Source: an uncultured bacterium (GTDB lineage Bacteria > Patescibacteriota > Minisyncoccia > Phycocordibacterales > UBA2163). Taken from it: a DNA stretch of 36,402 bases. Shown here one piece after another: positions 8,407 through 14,229 of the stretch; position 1 is the first letter of the stretch, and each line of letters begins with the position of its first letter. The stretch is taken from contig CAJWGW010000003.1 of the NCBI GenBank assembly GCA_913041175.1, forward strand, positions 1-36,402. The letters are read 5' to 3'. The position numbers and the translations under genes are program-made. The notes beneath the pieces were generated by a model. The model made no database searches, had not been told where the DNA came from, and saw only the letters and a program-made list of their open reading frames with translations.

Positions 8407-8916
8407 GTGGAAATAAAAAACCCCCTGTTGTAGAAAACAGGGAGTTTGTGCCATTCTTTTAAGATCAAGTTTTGGCTTTGGTGCAAGAGAACGAAGTTCT
8501 TCTTCGCTTGTACCAATATCGTCAAGAGAAAGATCTCCTTCTTTAAGTCTTTCGCGTAAGCGTTTTATCCAAGTAGGATATTGAGACGGTTTTTCACGTA
8601 TCCACCTAATATATCTTTGAGCTCTCAATTTACACCCTTCTATAAATAGTTCTTCGAGTTCTTTTTTACTTGTACCAATGTCAGTAAGAGAAAGACCGCC
8701 TCTTTCAAGATTTTTTCGTAAAGATTCTATCTGAAAATGACGAGCATATGGATATTTACGTATGTAGTCAAGATTTTTTTGAACAGATACGAAATAAGTT
8801 TTTCTTGTTTCTTTAGTTGCTAAATCATTAAGTAATGTGATTACTATCACTATTACTAAAATCGAAATAGATACTATGAGGACATATATTCCATATATAA
8901 TGAACACTTTCTTCAT
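8356..8916 (-). CDS. membrane-anchored protein with tandem DIGTS repeats
   Basis: This 186-aa ORF of unknown function starts with one membrane helix (about 5-30). Two copies of a roughly 45-residue helical repeat follow, aligned as LRKNLERGGLSLTDIGTS then KKELEEL (66-90) and LRERLKEGDLSLDDIGTS then EEELRSL (121-145), each preceded by a stretch with YP or KP. A strong SD, GGAGG at 8925-8929, sits 8 nt before the ATG, unlike core genes nearby. The last 30 or so codons (MAQTPCF onward) cover an intrinsic terminator on the same strand and overlap comF antisense by 51 nt, so the C-terminus is doubtful and the gene may have lost its original stop. Confidence 0.75.
   Translation of the reverse strand: MKKVFIIYGIYVLIVSISILVIVIVITLLNDLATKETRKTYFVSVQKNLDYIRKYPYARHFQIESLRKNLERGGLSLTDIGTSKKELEELFIEGCKLRAQRYIRWIREKPSQYPTWIKRLRERLKEGDLSLDDIGTSEEELRSLAPKPKLDLKRMAQTPCFLQQGVFYFHSMCNCDSQNAFCAGVE
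8411..8447 (-). terminator. intrinsic terminator inside the 3' end of the repeat-protein ORF
   Basis: The inverted repeat CCCTGTT (8423-8429) / AACAGGG (8436-8442) with a 6-nt loop extends through one mismatch by further pairs. On the minus strand it is followed by TTTTTTATTT. On the plus strand there is no U tract, so it serves minus-strand transcripts. Confidence 0.7.
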
Positions 8917-8954
8917 TTCGTCTTCCTCCTTTTTGAAGTTCTATGAAATCAAGA

Positions 8955-9040
8955 TAGGTAAAGCGGTATACTCCGGATATGATGTCGAAGATCTTAGATC
9001 TTCCTTTTATTCATATTATCATTAGCAACCGCTTTACCTA
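8955..9040 (-). repeat. 86-nt hairpin element with 13-bp perfect inverted repeat
   Basis: TAGGTAAAGCGGT (8955-8967) is matched by its exact reverse complement at 9028-9040. Inside is a second perfect hairpin, GAAGATC (8987-8993) / GATCTTC (8997-9003), with a 3-nt loop. The right arm overlaps the stop codon of the basic-protein gene. Neither end is followed by a T tract, so it is not a normal terminator. As RNA it would fold between two genes of the operon and could affect processing or stability. Confidence 0.65.
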
Positions 9041-9223
9041 AAGAAATTCCATTCTGTTCCTTCTTCTTATCTTGGAAGTCGGAATAAGATTAGGAGATGA
9101 GCCAGAGCCATGTATCTTTAAAGCTCGCTCAAGGATTACCATAGAATAACTAGCTCTAGACTCTAAATATCGGCTTTCTTTTTCATCTTTTTCTTCTCTA
9201 GATTTTTTGCGTTTAGTCGTCAT
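9038..9223 (-). CDS. small basic protein, unknown function
   Basis: This 61-aa product begins with a Lys/Arg/Glu-rich stretch (MTTKRKKSREEKDEKESR) and ends RRRNRMEFL. It has no recognised domain, signal peptide or membrane segment. Support for it being real is the SD GAGGAG (9230-9235) placed 6 nt before the ATG and its position 12 nt after the Cys-rich gene, whose stop overlaps this SD region. That layout implies translational coupling. A highly charged short protein could bind nucleic acid, but this is a guess. Confidence 0.6.
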   Translation of the reverse strand: MTTKRKKSREEKDEKESRYLESRASYSMVILERALKIHGSGSSPNLIPTSKIRRRNRMEFL

Positions 9224-9235
9224 AACTATCTCCTC

Positions 9236-9442
9236 TTATACTTTCAGAAATAATTTTCTTATATCATTATGAAGGCAACCACATGTTTTCTGCATTACTT
9301 CTTTTGCTGTGAAATTCTCTACAAGACATTTGTCGCATACTCCATCTCCAAATGGCCATAGATGTTTAAAGAAACCCTTACATTCACAGCATTGAGAAAG
9401 TACTGTTCTAAATCCATAAGATTGTTTTTTTACAGTTAACAT
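9236..9442 (-). CDS. small Cys-rich, probably zinc-binding protein
   Basis: This 68-aa protein has seven cysteines in pairs: CCEC (18-21), CDKC (36-39) and CGC (54-56), the pattern of a small metal-binding fold. I do not recognise the family. It is the promoter-proximal gene of the accessory operon: a strong sigma70 promoter at 9482-9511, a leader of about 35-40 nt, and the best SD in the window region (AGGAGGT, 9447-9453), 5 nt before the ATG. Confidence 0.7.
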   Translation of the reverse strand: MLTVKKQSYGFRTVLSQCCECKGFFKHLWPFGDGVCDKCLVENFTAKEVMQKTCGCLHNDIRKLFLKV

Positions 9443-9481
9443 AACTACCTCCTTTTAAGGTTTGGGTTTTTGTCTAGGTTT

Positions 9482-9511
9482 AGTATATAAAAATACACAA
9501 GAAAAAGTCAA
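9482..9511 (-). promoter_or_regulatory. sigma70 promoter of the small-gene operon
   Basis: On the minus strand TTGACT (9506-9511) and TATACT (9482-9487) are spaced by 18 nt. The predicted start leaves a leader of about 35-40 nt carrying the SD of the Cys-rich gene. Confidence 0.75.
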
Positions 9512-9532
9512 ATCAAAGTTGAGGGTGGGAGC

Positions 9533-9575
9533 AAAAAAATAAGGGGTTATCTAACATATAGCTAGATAACCCCTT
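9533..9575 (-). terminator. intrinsic terminator after the zinc-finger remnant
   Basis: Perfect 13-bp stem AAGGGGTTATCTA (9541-9553) / TAGATAACCCCTT (9563-9575). On the minus strand it is followed by ATTTTTTTG. It lies 7 nt after the stop of the DnaJ-type zinc-finger frame. Confidence 0.85.
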
Positions 9576-9581
9576 TATTAT

Positions 9582-9860
9582 TTACTTACAAGATATTAAA
9601 CCTTTCCGAAGAACCGGATTCCAGATTTTAATCTCACCAGCTCCTTTGCATTTCCAACATCGGTTGCATATTACTTTTTCGTTTTTGGACCAAATAGTCT
9701 TAGCTCCATTACACTTACCACATGACTGTCGGTAAAATGGATGTGTAAATCTGCCTGTTCCGTCACATTTTTTGCAATTAACAATTACTTTAGTACGTCT
9801 TTGTCTGAACTTACCTGTTCCATCACAAGCAAAACAGGAGCAACACGATAAATTAATATA
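9582..9860 (-). pseudogene. DnaJ-type zinc-finger protein, no usable start codon
   Basis: The minus strand is open for about 92 codons and encodes four CxxCxGxG-type units: CFACDGTG, CKKCDGTG, CGKCNGA and CWKCKGAG, plus the preceding CCSC and CNRC pairs. This is the cysteine-rich zinc-finger pattern of DnaJ/Hsp40 and related small chaperone-like proteins; no J domain is present. An in-frame TAA lies at 9861-9863 and no ATG, GTG or TTG occurs in frame before the first finger, so the gene appears 5' truncated or uses a rare start such as ATT at 9857. A strong terminator directly follows the stop, so it was once an expressed unit. The frame cannot be random, given the repeated motif. Confidence 0.7.
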
Positions 9861-9871
9861 TTATCGTTAAC

Positions 9872-9899
9872 AAAAAGGCTACAGCAATGTAGCCTTTTT
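9872..9899. terminator. bidirectional intrinsic terminator
   Basis: Perfect 12-bp stem AAAAAGGCTACA (9872-9883) / TGTAGCCTTTTT (9888-9899) with a GCAA loop and T runs on both strands. It separates the zinc-finger remnant from tRNA-Ser. No clear plus-strand gene precedes it; on the minus strand it would sit just upstream of the remnant. Confidence 0.75.
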
Positions 9900-9943
9900 T
9901 ATATGGAAAAAGGTGCAGAAAAATGATATTGTTGCAATTATAT

Positions 9944-10030
9944 GGAGAGTTGGCTGAGTGGTCTAAAGCGCCTCACTGCTAACGAGGTAAGGGTTAAACC
10001 CCTTCGAGAGTTCGAATCTCTCACTCTCCG
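9944..10030 (+). tRNA. tRNA-Ser(GCU)
   Basis: An 87-nt class II tRNA with acceptor arms GGAGAGT (9944-9950) and ACTCTCC (10023-10029), discriminator G, anticodon GCT in the loop of CTCACTGCTAACGAG, and a long variable arm (GTAAGGGTTAAACCCCTTCGAG region) as in serine tRNAs. The T loop reads TTCGAAT. CCA is not encoded (GCATT follows). It reads AGC/AGU. The accessory small-gene block ends just before it. Confidence 0.95.
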
Positions 10031-10093
10031 CATTAGTAACTCGTGACCGAATCCCCAAAACCCCCTATTTGACCCAAATACCTCAAATTTTGG

Positions 10094-10099
10094 TAGAAT
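10094..10099 (+). promoter_or_regulatory. -10 box of a putative leaderless promoter (GH3 gene)
   Basis: TAGAAT ends 7 nt before the ATG at 10107. No SD is present, so the transcript would be leaderless or nearly so. Confidence 0.55.
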
Positions 10100-10106
10100 A
10101 GAACCT

Positions 10107-11162
10107 ATGGATAAAAAGATAGCCCAGATGTTTATAGTCGCCCTCCCCTACACCACGGACGAGAAGGAACTTTTTGAGACAGTGGAAAAATATATAGACA
10201 TCGGTGTCGGCGGACTTATGCTCGGTCTTGGTGGTAAATTACCGTTCGTAGAGACAAACAACATCACTGATATTAAAAAGTTAAAAGCTTTGACTGACAA
10301 ACTAAAGTCATTAGACCCAAATCTGTTTTTGGCAATTGACGGCGAGGGCGGAAAGATATTTAACCTTTTTAAAAACGCATCTGCGCTCAAATCCCAAAGA
10401 TATTACGGACTTGAATTTGAAAATTCAGGAAATACAAAGGAGTACGAGAAAGATTTGGATGAATATATAAAACTAATGCGCAAAGTTCATATCAATATGA
10501 ACTTTGCGCCTATTTTAGGCACTGCAAAGGAAGGATACAAAGGATACTTAAGCGAACACGACAGAGCATATTCTGACAAAGAAGAAACTGTGAAAAAATT
10601 AAGCGGAATTGCGATTAAAAAGATGAGTGAGAATGGGATTATCGCCGTGGGCAAACATTTCCCTGGATATGGTGGTATAGACGAAAACCCGCACTTGCAT
10701 CTTTCAAAACTTGAAGCTTACGACAAAAATGACCCGTTTGGCTTTGCAATAGGAAAGCTTGGTATAAACGCAATAATGAAAGGGCATGTCCTTTCGTCAA
10801 TTGATGAAGATATGCCCGCAACAATATCAGAGAAAGTTGAAAAATACTTGAGAAAGAGTTTAGGGTTCACAGGACTTGTGGTAACTGATGCGATTTTTAT
10901 GCATGGTTTGGGACACCATTATGAGAAATTTGGAGGAGATGGCAACTACACAAAAAGAGCGGTTAGTGTCGCCAAAACAAACGACATTATTCTTATGAGC
11001 TATCCTAAAGGAGCAAATGGTGAAATAGATATAAGTGCGCATGAGCATTTCCCAAGACTACATAAAGCAATAGTGGAGGAAGTTATGAAGGGCGAGATAG
11101 ATAAAAGTAAAATAGACGAATCATACGAGAGAATAATGAAACTAAAACGTGTTATAATGTAA
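10107..11162 (+). CDS. GH3-family beta-N-acetylhexosaminidase-like protein (NagZ-like)
   Basis: This 351-aa protein matches the single-domain GH3 layout of NagZ. Motifs are FLAIDGEGGK (74-83), NMNFAPILG (130-138), the signature VGKHFPGYG (181-189) followed by His196/His198, IMKGHVLSS (223-231) and nucleophile Asp261 in GLVVTDAIFMHG. NagZ removes N-acetylglucosamine from cell-wall muropeptides. The usual Asp-Ser/Thr-His triad in the acid/base loop is changed (ENPHLH instead of DSH-like), so activity may be altered. There is no signal peptide, so it should act in the cytoplasm. It has no SD and a -10 box 7 nt upstream. Confidence 0.85.
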   Translation: MDKKIAQMFIVALPYTTDEKELFETVEKYIDIGVGGLMLGLGGKLPFVETNNITDIKKLKALTDKLKSLDPNLFLAIDGEGGKIFNLFKNASALKSQRYYGLEFENSGNTKEYEKDLDEYIKLMRKVHINMNFAPILGTAKEGYKGYLSEHDRAYSDKEETVKKLSGIAIKKMSENGIIAVGKHFPGYGGIDENPHLHLSKLEAYDKNDPFGFAIGKLGINAIMKGHVLSSIDEDMPATISEKVEKYLRKSLGFTGLVVTDAIFMHGLGHHYEKFGGDGNYTKRAVSVAKTNDIILMSYPKGANGEIDISAHEHFPRLHKAIVEEVMKGEIDKSKIDESYERIMKLKRVIM

Positions 11163-11191
11163 TAATTACTAACTTAAATAATATTATTGAT

Positions 11192-11644
11192 ATGAAGGGA
11201 ATAATAACTATCATAATAATTATAATAATCATCGCCGTTGGATTCTTTTTACTTCAAGACGGGACCACAGAGGATGCCGGTACAGTAACAAATGAGATGA
11301 CCACAGAGGAAACTGGTGATACTGCAGATATGATTGTAGAGGATGAAGACACTGCTTTAGATACAACTGCAGAAGTTATTGTGGTTACATACACTAGTAG
11401 TGCGTTTTCACCAAAAGATATTGCAGTATCTGCCGGCCAGACAGTGCGGTTTGTAAATGAAAGTTCCGGCAATATGTGGGTGGCGTCGGATGAACATCCG
11501 ACGCATACGGTTCTGCCGGAGTTTGATAATAAGGAGTCTGTTGGGAACGGTGAGAATTATGAGTTTGTGTTCACAGAAACGGGTGAATGGAATTATCACA
11601 ACCACGTGAACCCAAGTGCGGTGGGAACGGTGACTGTTGAATAA
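11192..11644 (+). CDS. membrane-anchored cupredoxin-like protein
   Basis: This 150-aa protein has an isoleucine-run membrane anchor (residues 4-21, TIIIIIIIIAVGFFLL), an acidic Thr/Glu/Asp-rich linker (23-60) and a plastocyanin-like domain (62-150) with the strands SAFSPKDIAVSAGQTVRFVN and a C-terminal YHNHVNPSAVGTVTV. In type 1 copper proteins that last block carries Cys, His and Met ligands (like YHCxxHPxMxG). Here the matching positions are Asn, Asn and Ala. His residues in HPTHT and YHNH remain. It is therefore a cupredoxin fold without a normal blue-copper site and may bind metal differently or not at all. Confidence 0.82.
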   Translation: MKGIITIIIIIIIIAVGFFLLQDGTTEDAGTVTNEMTTEETGDTADMIVEDEDTALDTTAEVIVVTYTSSAFSPKDIAVSAGQTVRFVNESSGNMWVASDEHPTHTVLPEFDNKESVGNGENYEFVFTETGEWNYHNHVNPSAVGTVTVE

Positions 11645-11708
11645 CCTTGTTTACACCCAATACCGCAAAATGCTATTATTATGGCATTATTAACAGTGAT
11701 AATTTTCA

Positions 11709-11900
11709 ATGTACATGAAAAGAATAATAACTATCATAATAATTATCATCATTATCGTCGCAGGTTTCTTGCTATTTAGAGACAATCCCGCAGATGATGC
11801 TGATACAACTACTACTACAGAAGAGGTAGTTGAGACGGAAGATACAGATACAGAAGACGATGCAGCGGCAGCAATAGAAGCAGTGGAAGCGGTAGAATAA
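11709..11900 (+). CDS. short paralogue of the cupredoxin anchor, domain lost
   Basis: This 63-aa product repeats the anchor of the previous gene almost exactly (MKRIITIIIIIIIIVAGFLL against MKGIITIIIIIIIIAVGFFL), followed by an acidic Thr/Glu/Asp/Ala-rich tail, and stops before any cupredoxin domain. The similarity extends to the DNA, so it arose by tandem duplication. The start may be the ATG at 11709 or the one at 11715; the second aligns with the paralogue. A GATAAT at 11698-11703 is close upstream. It ends just before a very strong terminator. It may be a functional acidic membrane peptide or a decaying copy. Confidence 0.65.
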   Translation: MYMKRIITIIIIIIIIVAGFLLFRDNPADDADTTTTTEEVVETEDTDTEDDAAAAIEAVEAVE

Positions 11901-11910
11901 ATTTACAATC

Positions 11911-11943
11911 AAAACCCCGCAGGCCAAAGGCCTGCGGGGTTTT
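11911..11943 (+). terminator. strong intrinsic terminator before recG
   Basis: Perfect 15-bp stem AAAACCCCGCAGGCC (11911-11925) / GGCCTGCGGGGTTTT (11929-11943) with an AAA loop and a terminal T run. It closes the cupredoxin pair and overlaps the region where the recG -35 box would lie. Confidence 0.93.
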
Positions 11944-11949
11944 GTCTGT

Positions 11950-11955
11950 TATACT
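11950..11955 (+). promoter_or_regulatory. -10 box of a putative leaderless promoter for recG
   Basis: TATACT ends 7 nt before the ATG at 11963, and a terminator lies immediately upstream, so this is the only reasonable source of recG transcript. It supports the ATG at 11963 over the in-frame TTG at 11942, which lies upstream of the -10 box. Confidence 0.7.
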
Positions 11956-11962
11956 AAACCCT

Positions 11963-14119
11963 ATGCAACCAAATAACCCCTTAGAAAATCACTTCCGTTT
12001 AGCGCAATCACAAAAAAGTGCGCTTAAAAAGCTTGGTATTTTGACTATCCGAGACCTCCTTTTTCACTTCCCTTCTCGGTATGAAAATATTACTGGAAGC
12101 CTGCCTATAAGTTCTCTCAAAAAAGATGATGATACAATAATCTACGGCAAACTAAGTGGGCTTAAAACACGCAAATCCTTCAAAAGCAGGCGCCCTATTG
12201 CAGAAGGATATATTGAGGACAATACGGGAAAAATCAAAATCATCTGGTTCAACCAGCCATACATCGCAAAGATGTTGCGTAATGGCGCACTCGTAAAACT
12301 AAGCGGTAAAGTAACAGGTGATACAAAAAACTTATACATCGCAAACCCAGAAGCTGAATCCCTAGAAAACTTGCCTATCAATATCGGCGAATCGCTTTTC
12401 AGCAATTCTAAAAATATAAATACATTCCTACCTGTTTATCCTGAAAGTCGTGGTATTACTTCAAAATGGTTTTATCACAATATTCAAAAAATTTTTGCAA
12501 GCGGACTTCTGGATACAATGCAAGATGCTATACCAAATGAGATTCTAAAAAAATACAACCTTCCGACACTCAAAACCGCTCTAATCTGGATTCATACGCC
12601 GAAGACGCAAGCAGATAGTCAGTCAGCACGAAAACGGTTTGCATTTGCAGAAGTTTTCTTCATTCAGATTTCAAAACAAAGAGACCGCAAAGAATATGAA
12701 AAGAAAAAGTCGTTTTCTATAAAAACAGATAAAAAAGATGTAAAAGAATTTATGGAAAGATTCCCTTTCTCCGCAACCAAATCGCAAAATGAAGCAATAG
12801 AAAGTATCTTAAAAGATTTTGAAGGCAAGCACGCAATGTCACGACTCCTTGAGGGAGATGTCGGCTCTGGTAAAACTGCCGTCGCCGCAACTGTTGTGCA
12901 TGCTGTTACAACCACGCGTCCCGAAGGACAGGACTTTGGCAATCTTCAGACCGCATATATGGTACCGACGGAAATCCTAGCAAAACAACATTTTGAGACA
13001 TTTATACAATACTTTTCACACTTACCAATCAAAATTGGTCTCATAACTTCAAGCGGTTGCAAGAAATTCCCCTCTAAAGTGAGCTCAGATGGCGCTACTA
13101 ATATATCCCGCACGCAACTCCTAAAATGGGTCGCAAATGGCGAGATTCCAATCCTTATCGGCACTCACTCCCTCATCCAAAAGACGGTGAACTTTGAAAA
13201 TTTGGCGTTTATAATAATAGACGAGCAACACCGTTTTGGCACAGCCCAGAGACAAAAATTAACAAGAAAGGACGATATAGCCCCTCACCTGTTATCAATG
13301 ACAGCAACACCAATTCCAAGAACGCTCGCCTTGACCATTTATGGCGATTTAGATTTGACTGTACTTGATGAGATGCCAAAGGGGCGAAAACCGATAATCA
13401 CAGAGATAGTAACGCCAAAGGGTCGCGATAAAATATATGAGAAAGTGTGCGAAGAATTAAAATCAGGCAGGCAAGCTTATGTGATAACTCCAAGGATTGA
13501 CGAGCCGGATTTAACAAAAGAAAAAGCAATCAATGCAAAGTCAGTAAAAGAAGAAGCTAAGCGACTTAAGAAAGATATTTTTCCCGAGTATGAAATAGAG
13601 ATTCTTCACAGCAAGATGAAAGCAAGTGAGAAAGAAGAAGTGATGGAGAGATTTACAAAAAACAAAACTCAAATTCTTGTTGCAACTTCCGTGGTTGAGG
13701 TCGGAGTAAATGTACCAAACGCTACTGTGATAATTATTGAAGGTGCGGAGCGCTTTGGACTGGCACAACTCCACCAGCTCCGTGGACGAGTGATAAGAAG
13801 TAACCACCAAGCGTATGCTTATGTATTTTCAGACAGCAGAACGGCAAAAACAAATGAAAGATTAAAAGCGCTCAAAAGTGCAAAGAACGGTTTTGAACTC
13901 GCAGAGTTTGATTTGGGAATCCGTGGTTCAGGTGAGCTCTACGGCAAGCGCCAGTCGGGGCTTTCCGACATTGCGATGGAAGCAATGAAAAATATTAAAA
14001 TGGTAGAAGCCGCACGAGAAGAGGCAAAAGAAATAGTAGAGAAAGATAACAACCTTGAAAAATATCCCGAAATTATGGAGATAATAAAGCGCAGAACGAA
14101 AGACATTCACTTTGAGTAA
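11963..14119 (+). CDS. recG: ATP-dependent DNA helicase RecG
   Basis: This 718-aa superfamily 2 helicase remodels stalled replication forks and Holliday junctions. An N-terminal wedge with an OB fold (about 55-140) is followed by the helicase core: Walker A LLEGDVGSGKTAVA (295-308), motif Ia MVPTEILAKQH (333-343), Walker B/DEQH box IIIDEQHRFGTAQR (417-430), motif III LLSMTATPIPRTLAL, and the C-terminal VVEVGVNVPNA and QLRGRV motifs. The start is the ATG at 11963, because the frame's upstream TTG precedes the promoter. It ends 1 nt before the convergent tRNA-Ile(UAU). Confidence 0.97.
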   Translation: MQPNNPLENHFRLAQSQKSALKKLGILTIRDLLFHFPSRYENITGSLPISSLKKDDDTIIYGKLSGLKTRKSFKSRRPIAEGYIEDNTGKIKIIWFNQPYIAKMLRNGALVKLSGKVTGDTKNLYIANPEAESLENLPINIGESLFSNSKNINTFLPVYPESRGITSKWFYHNIQKIFASGLLDTMQDAIPNEILKKYNLPTLKTALIWIHTPKTQADSQSARKRFAFAEVFFIQISKQRDRKEYEKKKSFSIKTDKKDVKEFMERFPFSATKSQNEAIESILKDFEGKHAMSRLLEGDVGSGKTAVAATVVHAVTTTRPEGQDFGNLQTAYMVPTEILAKQHFETFIQYFSHLPIKIGLITSSGCKKFPSKVSSDGATNISRTQLLKWVANGEIPILIGTHSLIQKTVNFENLAFIIIDEQHRFGTAQRQKLTRKDDIAPHLLSMTATPIPRTLALTIYGDLDLTVLDEMPKGRKPIITEIVTPKGRDKIYEKVCEELKSGRQAYVITPRIDEPDLTKEKAINAKSVKEEAKRLKKDIFPEYEIEILHSKMKASEKEEVMERFTKNKTQILVATSVVEVGVNVPNATVIIIEGAERFGLAQLHQLRGRVIRSNHQAYAYVFSDSRTAKTNERLKALKSAKNGFELAEFDLGIRGSGELYGKRQSGLSDIAMEAMKNIKMVEAAREEAKEIVEKDNNLEKYPEIMEIIKRRTKDIHFE

Positions 14120-14120
14120 T

Positions 14121-14196
14121 TGGTGCGCGCGCTAGGACTCGAACCTAGGACCACGAAGGTATAAGCTTCGCGCTCTACCAACTGAGCTACACGCGC
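14121..14196 (-). tRNA. tRNA-Ile(UAU)
   Basis: A 76-nt cloverleaf: acceptor GCGCGTG / CGCGCGC, D arm GCTC-loop-GAGC, anticodon stem CGAAG / CTTCG with loop CTTATAC (anticodon TAT, U33 and A37 present), T arm CTAGG-TTCGAGT-CCTAG, discriminator A and an encoded CCA. UAU reads AUA codons. Most bacteria read AUA with a lysidine-modified CAU tRNA instead, so a gene-encoded UAU is uncommon. It converges with recG, leaving one base between them. Confidence 0.95.
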
Positions 14197-14229
14197 ATTT
14201 ATTTATATTTTATAGCACAAAATACGCTA

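Noticed and set aside
9443-10030. Accessory block as a CRISPR array, integron or prophage
   Set aside because: No regular direct repeats, integrase, attC-like sites or phage structural genes are visible; only tRNA proximity and small genes.
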